Below, piece by piece: positions 34,061 through 46,597 of a stretch of 64,000 nucleotides of DNA. How positions within the stretch are numbered: the first letter of the stretch is position 1; every line of letters starts with the position of its first letter. The position numbers were made by a program, and so were the translations under genes. The notes beneath the pieces were generated by a model. It did not search any database, was not told the origin of the DNA, and worked only from the letters and a program-made list of their open reading frames with translations. The stretch lies in contig CM076264.1 in the NCBI GenBank assembly GCA_038380795.1, positions 5,582,001-5,646,000 of the forward strand, given 5' to 3'. The stretch is from Pyrocephalus nanus. Taxonomy: Eukaryota > Chordata > Aves > Passeriformes > Tyrannidae.

Positions 34061-37000
34061 GTACGTTTTTACTTCTCTATGCCTTACAATCCAGAAGGGA
34101 TGGAAAGAGGGTGGGATGCACCTTTTTAGCACAAGGTTTTCTGAATATGAGCATCCCCAGTAGATGAAGAGGTCATGCAAAATGACATATTAATAGTTAT
34201 GAAAACTCAGAAAACCAGGTGCTCACAGTATTATTTTATTTTAGCTCTGTCCTCAGGCAAATCACACTTAGCTGATATGCACTGGAACAGAAGGGTTTTT
34301 ATAAGAGCTATTTAAATTTATTAAATGTGTAGAAAGCATTTCCAATGCTTAAGTATGATTTTTCTGTTCATGTTATTGTTATGCATATTGTGTTAGGATT
34401 TCAAGTCTGCTAGAAGTGTGCTAAGCAAGAAAAACAGCCTCTTCCCCAAATTGCTTACAGTCATACATGACAGAAAACAGATGAAGGATATAGGAAAAAC
34501 CAGAATTCAGGCAAAATCATCAACCCCTGTGTTCCCTATTTGTCCCTTAGTAATTTTTTTTTCGCTAAGCACAGAAATGTCTGTGGCATTCCTACCTCTT
34601 GCAAGTATTTTTCTTTACTATTTAATACACTCAAACACTGCAGCATTGTAACCCTAGAAAAACAGGCTGGTCTTTGCTTCTGCCATGAGTATGATATTTA
34701 AGGAAGGTCTGAACAAGCTTGACCAGTGTTTATGCCCACTGTTTATAGAAGTCAGAAAAAAAAATTTAACCAGAGAAGATTACTTATACTTTTTCAAAGG
34801 AATATTTCTGTTATTGCAGATTCCCCAGGGCAACACAGCTGGGTTCACGGTGGTGCGGGTATTGGGGCTTGCCATCAGTGCCACCAAAACTCACTTGTAG
34901 CCCTTGGAGTGATCAGAGGATTCACTGTCCCTTTGGGGTTTTTTACCTTAAACCAGATCAGTACAGTATATAATGCAGAGGAGAAAGTGAATCAATTTCA
35001 AAAGAAATGTTTAACTACTTCATTTAAATCACAGCTACATCAGTGGGTATATAGTCAGTGCAGTATCAAGGACACTGATGATCTTTCTCTTGAACCTCAC
35101 AAATTGTACTCCTGAGCCTCAGGTCAGGAGCAATTGCTGCTAATTGACAAGCAGTTCTGATTAAGTTACCAATCCAGGATTTTATATCATGTTGCATTAG
35201 TACATCAAATTACTTTGCCAGGAGCGTGGCAAAAAAATTCTAGGGCACCTATGCCCTCCAACTCTTTAGGTCATTAGCACTGGAGATTATGTGGGCATAT
35301 GTTTGCTGTTGCAATGAAGCCGAACACTTCATTAACTCCAGCAGCATACTGTAGTATATGCCTCTGGACTATAATTTAAAATGTTAATGAAACATCCATC
35401 TGATTTCTTCTGGTATTAAAGCTCATATCTTAATGTTCGAGCCTTATGTCAGCAAAAAGTCAAGATCTACATGTGACAATCTCATAAAAAAGACAAATAT
35501 TTTTACCAAGAAAATGTGATGGGAGACTCTTAGAGTTTGAAGTGCTGGATTTCTTTCATGCCACGAATTAAATGTGGCATCTGATAGGAGCTTTCTTAAA
35601 CTCCTTGTCAACACAGATAACCTTAAAATAGACTGCCACTGGGGCAGACGTTTCTGTTTGGGAGTCAGATATTTTTTAATCAGTTGGATATTGCAGAATC
35701 AAGAGTTATTAAAGTGTCCTGAGATTAATTGATCAAGACAAAAAAGAAATGGCACCACAGTAATTAAAACCCAAAATGTCTTTGGAGTTCAGTATCAACT
35801 GAGCTTATTAGATAAGATCATAATTAACATGCTTTATGTTTAGACATTTATGTTCTGCAAAAGCATATTTGAAATTCTGCAAATTCAATATTCAATGGGT
35901 TCTGCAAACAAATGTCAGAATACACATTGTTTGAGAATGCTTGACATAGAGGCTATTATGTCATTATTATACTGCCAACAGAATGAGAACACAGCTGCTT
36001 GGGCTCTTAATCCTGATTCATATATAATTAAAGATAGCCATAGTGAATGTAAAAATAAAGCCTGAAACTGCTTCTTCATTAATATAAATCTTGAGAGCCT
36101 CAACAACAAGAAAATGAAAAAGAATGAGACATTCAAAATAGTGAATTTCTAATCACTTCACCATATACATAGCTTTGCTGCTTTCATTTGTTGCATGAAA
36201 ACACGGTCACATAATTGAATTTGCATGGTTGTTAAAAAAATATTTATATGGTACTGCCTACAAGTAGAAATTAGTATTTTCTGAGACAGACTCTCTGTTC
36301 ACTGTAAATTAGAGTACATGAGCTGTAGACCTTTCTAATGGCGTACCTGAAAACTGAGAGTCTTACTTTTCCTTGATTTATTTTGTTTTGTCAGCTGCAT
36401 TTGACTTCATCATACTGCAAAGCTAATGTCATTCTTTTCACTGGATAGGATTAGAAAGACTGATTACCTCAGAGCAACATCATTAGGGTTTAAACAATCT
36501 GTTATAATTACATCTCTTAATGATGATCAGGTTTTGTTTTTAAAATAATCACTTTCTGGAGGGAATATGCTTTGTGATTTACAGTAGTTGTCTGCCCTTC
36601 CTTTGAACCCTTCATATCCTGTTTTCCAGGACTCATTAAGATGAAGGAATGTAGGTTTGTGAAGTTGTTTCAAATGCAAGCTTAGAATATTAGAATATTA
36701 GAACAAAGATGGACACAGAAAACCACAAAAATGAAAATTCTAAAATCAGCTGAAATTTAACCCAAGAGCATTCAGCTGATATCTGTTCCTGATACATTTT
36801 TAAATTAAAACAAAAAAAATCTGAGGAAATTAGATTTTTGCATAAGCCCCTGCATGTGATATCATCAACTGGAGGTGATGAATGATAAAGGTTGAATGCT
36901 GTCTGTTATCAATTATCCAGCATTCTCCTCATTTTCAAGGTCTTCAGAAAAAGATCTTTCTGACACAGAATTTAATACCTTTCAGCATTTCAGCTGAGAA

Positions 37001-39138
37001 GCAATCTATAAACTCAACTAACTGCAATTTTCATCTGAACTCTAGGGCTGTGGAGTGACCCTGGTTTGATGGAACTCTGAGCAACCTGGTCTAGTGGAAG
37101 ATGTCCCTGCCCACGGCAGGAGGCAGGAAGTGGATGATCTTTAAGGTCCCTTCCAACCCAAACCATTCTATGGTTCTATAATTCTGTTATTGTAACCATA
37201 CTTTTATTGGTTTCAAGAATTCTTTAAACAATAGTTAAACATGAAGAAGATGCTCTTACTCACTGGTTAAAATATGTGCAACTAAAATAAACATCCATAT
37301 TCTCTTGCTGACTCAGCAAATGTGTCAGCTTTAATGTTAGCTGAGAAAAGAAGAATACTTAGACTGAACTGCAAAAATCTGAGTAAGCCTTAAGAGCTAC
37401 ACTTGATTTTTGTGAAAACTAAGCAACATCATTGAGCTATTTTAAGAACATCTTGCTCACTCCTGCAGTGTGTTCTCCTCAGTAAGTCAAAGAGCTGTAC
37501 TGTGGACCATAATTTTAAAACAAAGAAAACAGCAAAATCTAACATAAAAAGTTAGCTCATCCTTCAGTCATGCCCATTAGAGAATAAAATATAAATAAAT
37601 ACCCCCAAAGCATAATTAGATTCAGACACTGGAAAAGTTTCCTGGATTTATGGTGGATCTACAAGTTACGTATTAACCACAGGAATCCTCCAGCGCTCCA
37701 TTTCCATCCCCCTTGCAGTCACACATGGAGAGCTGCTGCTCACATGGAAGAGCTGCTTGCAAACTGTAGGTTAATCAGAAAAGTAGAGGAAGGGTAAAAA
37801 AAAAGAAGAAGTTTTCTTTGTTAGGTGGCTCAAGTTGTGAAATTCTGAAAAAGGTAGCAGAGTGCACATAGCACAGTCCTGGTTTTCTACAGTTTTAGGG
37901 ACCAGCAATGCTTAAGGACTGCATGTTGTGCATTCTTGCCATGTGAGACGTAAAATTATAATATATATGTAAAATATAAGGATGGACACCCTCTGTGCAA
38001 GCCCATGTTGTACTTTTAACTTAAATATTTCTATATATAAAATGTAAGAAATAAAATAATTCATTATCAATGCAATAAGAAGTGTTAAGGCAGTCTTTAG
38101 CCCTTTGTTCTGTATATTTATGCTGGTTGAGATGAAGTTCAAGGGTAGGTCTGGAAGAGTGTAGCTTGTTTTGCCAGTTTTTGCAGTGAAACAGGAGGAA
38201 CAAACATGATGATATTTTGAATTTTTTGGTAAGCACAGACACTACTGGCAGAAGGGAGACAGGTTCCAAGAGTGAGATGCAGTGGAAGTGCTGCTAAGCT
38301 GATCAAAGCCAAGCAATGAAAACCTTAGAAATGAAGGCAAATACTTTTGTAGTTAATGTTTCCATACAAAGGAGATTTTAGTTTTGTACAAAGAATCCCT
38401 ATGTCCATATTCGGCATCTGTTAAAATCTTCACTTTTTTCTCTTGGTTCCCTTCCTTACTGAAATGAAGTATGTGATTTTAGTTTATTCTCTAGGGAGTA
38501 ATATTTACCAAATGTGACAATGTCTGCTGAGGAAAGGACTTTGTTCAGGAGAGCTTGTTTTAGCTCCAGAGGACTGTTGCCCCTCCAAGTCAGGAAGGAG
38601 GTTTTAATTGATGGGGGAAAATAAGAAAAATCATGTAATGTACAATAGCCCCCTGTATTCAGCATGCCTTGTTTGTACAGTGTCCACCAAGGGCTCTCTG
38701 TATCTCCTTTGCACTAATGAGTACATTGCATTCAACAGGGAGAAAAAAAGATACGTTTTTGCAGTTATTTAGTTCAGCATTGCCTTTAATTTCATGATCT
38801 CTCTTTTATGAACACCAGTTAATAAAATAAATCATGAAGTAAAATTCAATTCAGTTAAAGAAACAAGCCACCCATATGATATATGATACAATTACAATGA
38901 GACACTTGAAAAGTAAGGTAAATTTCTCCAGCCCACATGTTATGCCTGTGTCAGGGCTGGGACCAGCCCTGCATCCTGTCTGTGTTTCCTCCCTCCATCC
39001 CACAGCCAATCCTTGGCACCTTCTCTCCTGGCCATATGTTCAGGATCGGTTCGTAACCTCATGACCTACATACCAGCCTGACTTCCCTATTGCCCTGAAT
39101 ACTCTGACCTGGAAATTGCTTTTATTCCCTAATCACAG
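34061..39138 (+). other. Intron G/H
   Basis: This 5.1 kb phase-1 intron is AT-rich, with one CR1 tail at 37079-37187. Several stretches, for example 36440-36540, hold TAATTA-like or AATTAC words but nothing distinctive enough to call. The acceptor tract has a good branch-point-like CTAAT at 39130. Confidence 0.75.
37079..37187 (+). mobile_element. CR1 LINE 3'-end fragment
   Basis: The sequence reads GAGCAACCTGGTCTAGTGGA through GGTCCCTTCCAACCCAAACC and ends in octamer repeats CATTCTAT, GGTTCTAT, AATTCTGT. This is the sense-oriented CR1 terminus. Only about 110 bp remain. Confidence 0.92.
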
Positions 39139-39243
39139 GGAAAACGTGTGACTCCACTGTCAACTACTGTGAGTGCAACCCCTGTTTCAATGGTGGGTCT
39201 TGCCAAAGCGGGTTGGAGGGGTATTACTGCCACTGCCCATTTG
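39139..39243 (+). CDS. FAT4: FAT4 exon H (EGF 3 end, EGF 4)
   Basis: This 105-nt exon (local residues 2165-2199) is phase 1 at both ends. It supplies the last cysteine of EGF 3 (GKTCDS) and most of EGF 4 (CECNPCFNGGSC, then YYCHCPFG). EGF 4 has the O-fucose pattern C-x4-S-C (CFNGGSC). Its final cysteine is in exon I. The acceptor is CTAATCACAG and the donor is gtgagt at 39244. Confidence 0.93.
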
Positions 39244-40845
39244 GTGAGTACCCTACTCTCCTGCTCTCCTCTTCATCTCCCCTTGCCCTATTCATATTTC
39301 TAAAATTGCTGTCTATTTTTACCTGCATAAATGTTTTCTGGTTTGGAAATGATTCAAGGCTTGGAAAAACTACACGTATTTATAGGTTTGATTAACTCAC
39401 TCTTCTTAAAAAGGAAATTAGAAAGTGATGTGATCGCTACAAATACTTATTTTGTCATTGCTAGTAATGGCTTCTTTCCCTCTGACACAAAAACATAACA
39501 AGATCCAGCCAAACTACTCAGTGCCTAAAAATAGGAAAGGAGAGAGAGACAGAGACAGATAACTGACCAAAAGCAGAATGGATGCTTGAAATCTTTAAAT
39601 CAAGACCAGTGACTTCCTAAAGGAGGAAATAAGCTCAGCCACAGCTTGATCAGGGCTAAAGGATCTTCCCACCAAGGATATCCCAAAGTTCAGTCTGAAG
39701 GAGGAGGTATGATGATAATAAAGCTCTCCTGATGAATAACAGACACTTTTAGGAGAGCTGAAGAGTAAGATCACTGTATATAATGCCAGTATTTTCCATC
39801 AGAGAAGCATGTAGTGGTGCCAAAATAGTTTAATAATTTTTAGAATTTAATTATCCCGGATTTGGTTTGTGGAATGAACCCAACTAAAACATAAAGCAAC
39901 ACAGATATTTTAAGGTATCATGATACAATTGCAGCGAGATTGATTCTGAATGCAGATTAATCCAGAATTTTCATTGCTCATATGGAAAAGTATGAAAGTA
40001 AATGCAACAGATTAATAAAAAACCAGAGAAACCTGAGAAATCATTTACAGTGTTTTAAGGTTGCTGAAAACCCTCTCAAGAAAATATGGTTCTCAATATG
40101 CATTTATAACTAATGCTGAATAAGTTTTTCTACTAACATGTGGAATAACTTGTTTATTCTCTTTTATTTCCTTTCTTTTACACTTCCTCAGGGTTTATTA
40201 ATTTCCTATGTCCATTCTAAATGTAGCTAATATTCATAAATTAAATCAGGGGTTTTTTTGTTATTGTTGCTACAGTAAAAAAAAAAAAAAAAAAAAAAAA
40301 AAGAGGGAAATGATGTGACAGAGATCTGAAAAGAAAGATGTGGAATGCACCAAAATATTTACATCAATAAAAACATGAGAAGGCATAATGTCTAAATCAC
40401 CCACATGCTTTTATCATAAGTCTAAAAAATGAACCACTCAGAGAGAAACAGTTCAAATAACAGCTAGAAAAAGGAAAATAAAATCAGTTTGCAAATTCAT
40501 TTCCATAACTGGATTAATAAATGCCTAATTGTAATTAACAACATCTGACATAGCTGTCAAACTGACTTGTTTTGCCATTTTCTGAAGAAACCAGAGAGCT
40601 CAATGAAATGTACTTTGCTTTTCAGAAGATGTATCTGTCCTTTGTAACTCGATTTTTAAGTTTAAATATATGTAGCTCAAGACCCACCTGTGGATAACAG
40701 CATTCTTCTGTTCAAGCTGTGTGTTTTTAATCATACATTGGAGTTCCTTAAAGTGCCTGTGTGTCACAGCCGTGTTGAGAGCACATCTCCACTTGTGGGG
40801 GGGAAAAACCTCTCTGATTCCAGATTTTGCTTTTCATTTTTACAG
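39244..40845 (+). other. Intron H/I
   Basis: This 1.6 kb phase-1 intron is AT-rich and contains an uninterrupted A26 run at 40277-40302. No transposon body is recognisable upstream of that run. Confidence 0.75.
40277..40302. repeat. A26 homopolymer
   Basis: There are twenty-six consecutive A bases followed by GAGGG. This could be a simple-sequence expansion or the tail of an unrecognised retro-insertion. I see no flanking target-site duplication. Confidence 0.95.
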
Positions 40846-41153
40846 GTGTTTTTGGGAATCATTGTGAACTGAACAGCTATGGATTTGAAGAGCTGTCATA
40901 CATGGAGTTTCCCAGCATGGATCCAAACAATAATTACATCTACATAAAGTTTGCCACTATAAAAAGTAATGCCTTGTTGTTGTATAACTACGATAACCAA
41001 ACCGGAGAGAGGGCAGAATTTCTGGCCCTGGAAATAGCAGAAGAAAGGCTGAGATTTTCCTACAACCTTGGCAGTGGCACATACAAGCTTACCACAGCTA
41101 AGAGGGTGTCTGATGGACAATTCCACACAGTCATCGCCAGGAGGGCTGGAATG
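40846..41153 (+). CDS. FAT4: FAT4 exon I (EGF 4 end, laminin G 1 start)
   Basis: This 308-nt exon (local residues 2200-2302) runs from phase 1 to phase 0. It closes EGF 4 (GVFGNHCEL) and begins laminin G domain 1 at SYGFEELSYMEF. Typical LamG strands follow: NYIYIKFAT, ALLLYNYDNQTG, FLALEIAEERLRFSYNLGSG and FHTVIARR. In laminin G folds these strands build the beta-sandwich of the ectodomain next to the membrane. The donor is gtaagc at 41154. Confidence 0.95.
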
Positions 41154-41349
41154 GTAAGCAATGCTCAAATGAGGATTTAAGTTCAGCCAAATCACATTGG
41201 CTTCCATGTGCACTCAGAGGAACATAAAATCAGTAACGTTGTGCCTGCTAGCAGAACCTCTAGCTTTGGGAAAAACTCCCCTCCTTTCTGTCTTACTCAA
41301 ACTGACTCAAAGCCCTATGGTGTTTGTTTAGTATGATGAAGATAAAGTA

Positions 41350-41491
41350 TAATTAAAAAAACATGTGCAGTGCCCTTACCTCTCAGTGTGAAAAATGAGA
41401 ACCAGGAATAATTAATGAAATAGATGACTACGCATGAGGCTAATTAACTGGTGCAGATTACAGGGATGATTATCAGGGAATGCTAATTAAC
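41350..41491. promoter_or_regulatory. Cluster of homeodomain-type TAATTA sites
   Basis: Four TAATTA cores lie at 41350-41355, 41409-41414, 41441-41446 and 41484-41489. Two of them sit in identical GCTAATTAAC decamers (41439-41448 and 41482-41491), 43 bp apart. A GATTATC word lies between them at 41468. Such spacing suggests an intronic enhancer, but a chance cluster in AT-rich DNA is possible. Confidence 0.35.
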
Positions 41492-42436
41492 CGTAGTAAC
41501 TACAAAAAAGCCTCAAAATAATTTTTCTTCGCATTTGGAAAACAGAAGCGTACAAACTTAAAATTCCAGGCTTCCCTGACCTCCTTGAGCTAATTCAGAG
41601 ATTTTACCAATCTCATCAGAGTGAGAGCCTGGTTTTCCTCTGTAGCATACGTGTACAAAGTTAAAGGTGCTGCTTTATGAGAATTTTTTTTTGGGGAAGG
41701 AGGGAAGTTACTTTCCTTTTTGTCCCCCAGAAAGCATCTGAGGGGAAGAAGCTATGCTAAAAACTAGACTGGGACAACTGATTGCCATATGCCTCGTACT
41801 CTGACCCCTCTCCTGCCTTCGTTTTTTTCTCCAGTAAATGTTTTCTATTCCTCTTCTCCATTTTTTTTAATATTTCCATAGCAGAACATAAACCAAATGC
41901 TCTTTGAATTCAAGCCAAGCTTTTTGACTCCACAGTGTTTGAGTTAGAAATGAAACCAAATCTATTTGCCATCCATAATCAGTAACTATTGCCCAACAGT
42001 TCCCTTCTCAGACAGAAATGGAATCCCATATTCTTCCCATGTTTGAATTTAAAGTCATTTAAGAGTAATATATGTCTGGGGCTCCACTTTTTGTTTTATA
42101 TATTTCAAGCTAGAAGTGATGTAGGGAATAAAAAACAATAAACTGTTCTAGCCAGCATGGCTCCCCCCGAGTCCTTGTAGAGATTTCCCATCAGGAACTG
42201 CTGCAGAAGAAGCTGCTGTTGCTGAAGGGCTTCAGGTCCAAGGTGAGATGTCCATAGGCACAAATGTCCTGAGAACAGCAGAGGGATTTATTTCCTTATG
42301 ATCTGGGTTTCTTTGTAGGACCAGGGTTGTCTCACAACCTTCCTACATGATGCTTTTTTGTTCTCTCATAAGAGAATCTGGAGCCTGAAACTGCATTTCA
42401 GTTCATAGTGCAAGACCCGATATCTCCATTTATTGT

Positions 42437-42721
42437 GGGTGTTGGTCTCTTCTCCCGAGTAACAAGCAACATGACAAGAGGAAATGGTCTCAAGTGGCAG
42501 CAGGAGAGGTTTAGATGGGGTATTGGGAAAAAGTTCTTCCCCAAAAGGATTGTAAGTCATTGGAACAATCTGTCTAGGGAAGTGGTTGAGTCACCATCCC
42601 TGGAGGTATTCAAAAGACATGTAGATGTGGCATTTAGGGACCTGGTTTAGTGGTAGACTTGACAGTGCTGGGTTAATAGCTGGAGTCTTAAAGGTCTTTT
42701 CCAACATAAAGGGTTCTGTGA
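42437..42721 (+). mobile_element. CR1 LINE, older 3' fragment
   Basis: A sense-oriented CR1-type tail of about 285 bp: TTGGTCTCTTCTCCCGAGTA, ACAAGAGGAAATGG, GGTTTAGATGGGGTATTGGG, TCACCATCCCTGGAGGTATT and GGTCTTTTCCAACATAAAGG. Its translation retains the end of the reverse-transcriptase frame (HWNNLSREVVESPSLEVFKR). It differs in wording from the other copies in the window and probably belongs to another CR1 subfamily. Confidence 0.9.
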
Positions 42722-44469
42722 GATCCAGTCTTCAGCTGGATTTGCAAATCCATTTTTTTGTGTTTGTAAGAGTTATATATCCAAACAAGATGAAGGATAA
42801 TTGTGATGTTGATCAATGACTTTGGTTTAATGTGCCTTGATATCACATACTTAATTTGTATCACAGGTTCCAAGTGGTAAAGCCCAAAGGTGCACCTTAA
42901 TCTTGAAAAGCAGCAGGTTCCCATTTTAGTAACTAAAGTAGCGTGATATTTCTATAAATAGGATTTAGGTGCCCAAGTATAGGAGCACACAGGAAAAATT
43001 GCAACAAATAAATAAAGTACACTTAGGGAAAAAAAAAAAGAACAGGAAAATGTTTTACTTGTCAATATGCCAGAGGACTATAGAAAAGAAGATAACATAA
43101 ACAGGACTAGTTACAGAAAATTTCAGCTATGAATGCTTCAGGCTGAAAGAAAACATTTAAGACAACCCATACCTTTGTCTGAATTTTTTTGGGTTTTTTT
43201 AATGTTTAAACCTTTTCAGTAATGTCAGCTGTTTACAAACACAGTATGTGAAAAGAATCACCTTTGTCTTAGATATTTCTGCTGCAGGAAAAAATGTCTC
43301 CCAGGTGTCCAAAACTGTATAAAATAGCTCCCCCCCCCCCCTTCAGGATTCCAAATCTGTCATTTCCTACAGCACAGTGGGATTTTATCGGAAACTGGTA
43401 AAATCATTAAGTTGTCAGTCCTGAGCTATTGCAGAGTGACAGGATAGAAAGTTTCATAATGCAGCAAGGTAACTGTAGAGTAATGTTAAAGTAACAAGCA
43501 GGAACATTTGACTAACATTAGAAAATAAATTGTATGAACTCTGGTCCAAGGAAAATATATTCTCAAATATCCAGCCCTTCAGCTGGGATTGGAGCTTGGC
43601 TTGCACAGCACATAGCGATGTAAGTTAGGGAGATTACACTGATTGAGCTAAGAACAAAAAACTCATTTCAGTTTTTGTTGTTGATGTTCTGAAGGAAAAT
43701 ATGTACGCATGTGATGGCATACAGAGCAGCCAGCTTATTATTCTTTCTGTGAATTGTTTCATTTATACGGGGCCATAATCTGCTTTGGAACTGCAGACTG
43801 ACATTTCTTGGGAGAAGCAGTTTGCTCATTATGTATGGAAAGAAATTCAAGATAAGCTTTCATTAAAAATAGCAAATTGAACAATTTAGGCGTCCTATAG
43901 GGCTAAGAGCTACGAATTTATTTGGTCAATACAGTGTGTCAGCTTGCAGTGTGTATTTGGAAATAGCATGGACAATCTGTGGGGATTTCAACAGGCTGTT
44001 GTTAATGAACTTTGTTGCAGGCAGTAGAAAAAACCTCTGCAGAGTAATGATGTACTGATAGCTGTTGCTGTTTGCTCAGCTCCTACAGAGTAATCTAAAG
44101 CAAAATATAAACCCAGGCATTTTTAAAGGTGGCGTTTGATTTAAATTTGCTGTAAAACTGTACCACACATCTAGTTGAAACATGAGGAGCTGATAAGTAC
44201 AATTTGGAGATTGTGTTTATTTTTCTGAAAATTTGTTTTAAGGAATAACTAACCTTCAGGGTTTTGTTTTTTTTTTTTTTTTTCAGCGCATCTGTTATTA
44301 ATAAATCACTGTGGGGACAATTCTTTGCTAAATAAGGAATAAAATAAAAACTCCTTTTTAAATCAGCAGGAGTTATTTCATGATTTTAGTGACAGCTTTG
44401 GTTAGATTTTTAGAGATTAGAAATAGATGTGCCATGAGTAGCTTTATTGTAAATTATTTAGATAGGTAA

Positions 44470-44585
44470 TCATAGAATCATAGAATGGCTTGGCTTGGAA
44501 GAAACCTTAAAGATCATCTCATTCCAACCTCCTGCCATGGGAAGGGAAACCTTCCACTAAAACAGATTGAGGCAACCTCATTTTC
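44470..44585 (-). mobile_element. CR1 LINE 3'-end fragment
   Basis: The + strand starts TCATAGAATCATAGAATGGC, the reverse complement of two terminal CR1 octamers. It continues through CTTAAAGATCATCTCATTCC and CCTGCCATGGGAAGGGAAAC, then loses similarity after about 115 bp. Confidence 0.93.
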
Positions 44586-45270
44586 TGGGACTTGATGGAT
44601 TGGAGATGATAATAATAGTAATAATAATGTAGAGTAAGACTGCTCTAAGCACTGATGATGCCTGATACTTCTCTAAACATCTGCTTGGCCCCACTGTGGG
44701 TGTCCAAATGCTTCTCCATTATCAAAGTGGAGATCCCTCATCCCTCACGACCTATCAGCCTAAGGTCCTTACCCAGATCCACTTGGTTACTTTTTGAGTT
44801 CTATTGAATGGTTGGTTATTATTTTTAATGAATAACTTCAGTGTTTGTACTCCCAGCTTTTGTAATATGCTTATCAAGTTCAAGCAATATGTTTAATGTC
44901 ACGGTCAGGCCCCTGAAGCTACGCCCTTTGTGTTTGGAGGGAGCAGCTTTCTGTTCAGATTATCTGAACCATATCACGAGTAGGATATGGTACAAGCCAA
45001 AATAACTACAGTTTCAAGGAGTAAAGCAAACAAATACCAAAGAAACTCTACCCAAATCTGAAAACTTGGTGTTTAATTGACTCTCTGTATGAAGCAGACA
45101 ATTGGCACCCTCTCTGTTAGTAATCCACACCTCGGTGTTTGCTGGGCTGGTACAAGTGCTCCATTCTAGCCAAGTCCTTGATATAAGATCTATAGGCATA
45201 AATATTTATTGTAGTTGGGGACTACAGCCATGTAATATTCAGCATATCTGTGCGTGTGTGCCTTTTGCAG

Positions 45271-45356
45271 GCAGCATCCCTGACTGTGGATTCCTGTTCT
45301 GAAGATCAGGAGCCAGGCTACTGCACTGTTAGCAATGTTGCGGTTTCAACTGACTG
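45271..45356 (+). CDS. FAT4: FAT4 exon J (laminin G 1, middle)
   Basis: This 86-nt exon (local residues 2303-2330) runs from phase 0 to phase 2. It encodes ASLTVDSCSEDQEPGYCTVS and the following NVAVSTDW, where the Trp codon is split with exon K. The two cysteines are conserved in FAT4 laminin G 1. The acceptor is CCTTTTGCAG and the donor is gtaaat at 45357. It is too short to stand out as an open frame; I place it by the continuity of the laminin G fold and by matching phases. Confidence 0.93.
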
Positions 45357-46417
45357 GTAAATAATTCTTCATTTTGCGGAGTTAGTTTGTCTTTTGGATG
45401 TTTTGGGGTTTTGTTTTTTTAATTAAAATTAAAATTAAAAAGAAATCTCTCTATAAAGCCAGAGAAATCTGGAGTAATGATAAGGCTCCCAAGTGTCATT
45501 TTCTTCCATCCAAGCAAATTAAATTTTCTCTATGTGCTGCTGCTTGCTGGTTCAGGCTGCATTTCTGCATGGAGTTTGATGATAGCAAAGGGTTTGCCCA
45601 GAAATCCTCAGTTCTCAACTCCATCTCTATCCCCAGGCTGTGGTGGCACTGAGGAAATGTATGGCCATGGGTAGTGTGCCATGTGGTGTGAAAGGGAGTA
45701 AGATCTATTGCGTAATGATTTGGGGTCATGTAATCATTTCTTTTTTTGAACTGCACCTCTCATTTCTTCTAGAGATGTAAGGAATAACATCACATGATTA
45801 CTGGTGTCTTTAAAAAAATACTGGGAGTAATTACTTTGTCATTGTTTTCAGTAATTTCCAGGTGTTGTCTTCTACAGTTCTCAGTTTGCAAACACTGGCC
45901 AGTAAAAAAAAACAAACTTTGTTTCTGCTGTTTATTATAACTAATTGCATAGCCTTTCTGTTGCATCTTTGGTGATAACAATAACTTTTATTCCAATCAC
46001 TTTGGCTAATTTCTTACAATAATCACAATCATATTTTCTGTCACACACATTTTCCCTGATAACAGAGGTGCTATATCTTTGTAAAACAATGAGTCTTTCT
46101 TCCAGGTATTTAAATATCATCTACAATCTAAATGATAATTGAGTAAAAAGCTTTATTTGTTTTGATCTCAAACACATTGTTCAGTCCATTGAATAGAAAC
46201 TTTGACTTGCAATAACTGAGTGTGAATTTGGAGTCATATCGATTTTAACTATTAGTTCAAGTGTTTTTGATCTCTCTGTGTCCCCTTCTAAATGTAAAAC
46301 AGAAATTTTGGAAGAGGAATTTTACTCTCAGACTGTAGCTGATGGTCGCAGTTCATGTTTTGTCATCACTATCCTAATGTCTGATACTGATTAGTTATTT
46401 TTCCAACTCTTTTATAG
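45357..46417 (+). other. Intron J/K
   Basis: This 1.06 kb phase-2 intron begins with an AATTAAA-type tandem at 45418-45440 (three copies of about six bases). No transposon or gene is visible. Confidence 0.75.
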
Positions 46418-46597
46418 GACTCTGGATGTACAACCAAATCGAGTTACTGTTGGTGGCATCAGGTCCATAGAGCCCATCCTTCAGAGGAGAGGACAGGTGG
46501 AAAGCCATGATTTTGTGGGCTGTATAATGGAGTTTGCAGTCAACGGACGTCCCCTGGAGCCCAGCCAGGCTTTGGCAGCTCAAGGAATTTTAGATCA
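46418..46597 (+). CDS. FAT4: FAT4 exon K (laminin G 1, end)
   Basis: This 180-nt exon (local residues 2331-2390) is phase 2 at both ends. It encodes TLDVQPNRVTVGGI, then HDFVGCIMEFAVNGRPLEP and the helix-like SQALAAQGILDQ that closes laminin G 1. The GC-x-x-x-x-x-V-NG pattern near the end is typical of laminin G C termini. The donor is gtacgt at 46598, splitting a Gln codon. Reading past it would give an unrelated tail, so the donor is needed to reach the next EGF. Confidence 0.95.

Larger units (their letters stand above)
41154..45270 (+). other. Intron I/J
   Basis: This 4.1 kb phase-0 intron contains two CR1 copies (42437-42721 and 44470-44585), a cluster of TAATTA sites (41350-41491), a C12 tract with a strong-looking pseudo-acceptor (43330-43346) and a T-run ending in CAG at 44267-44286. 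Elsewhere it is AT-rich and featureless. Confidence 0.75.

Noticed and set aside
42408..42650. 80-codon open frame in intron I/J resembling a protein
   Set aside because: It is the decayed C-terminal reverse-transcriptase frame of a CR1 element, not a host gene.
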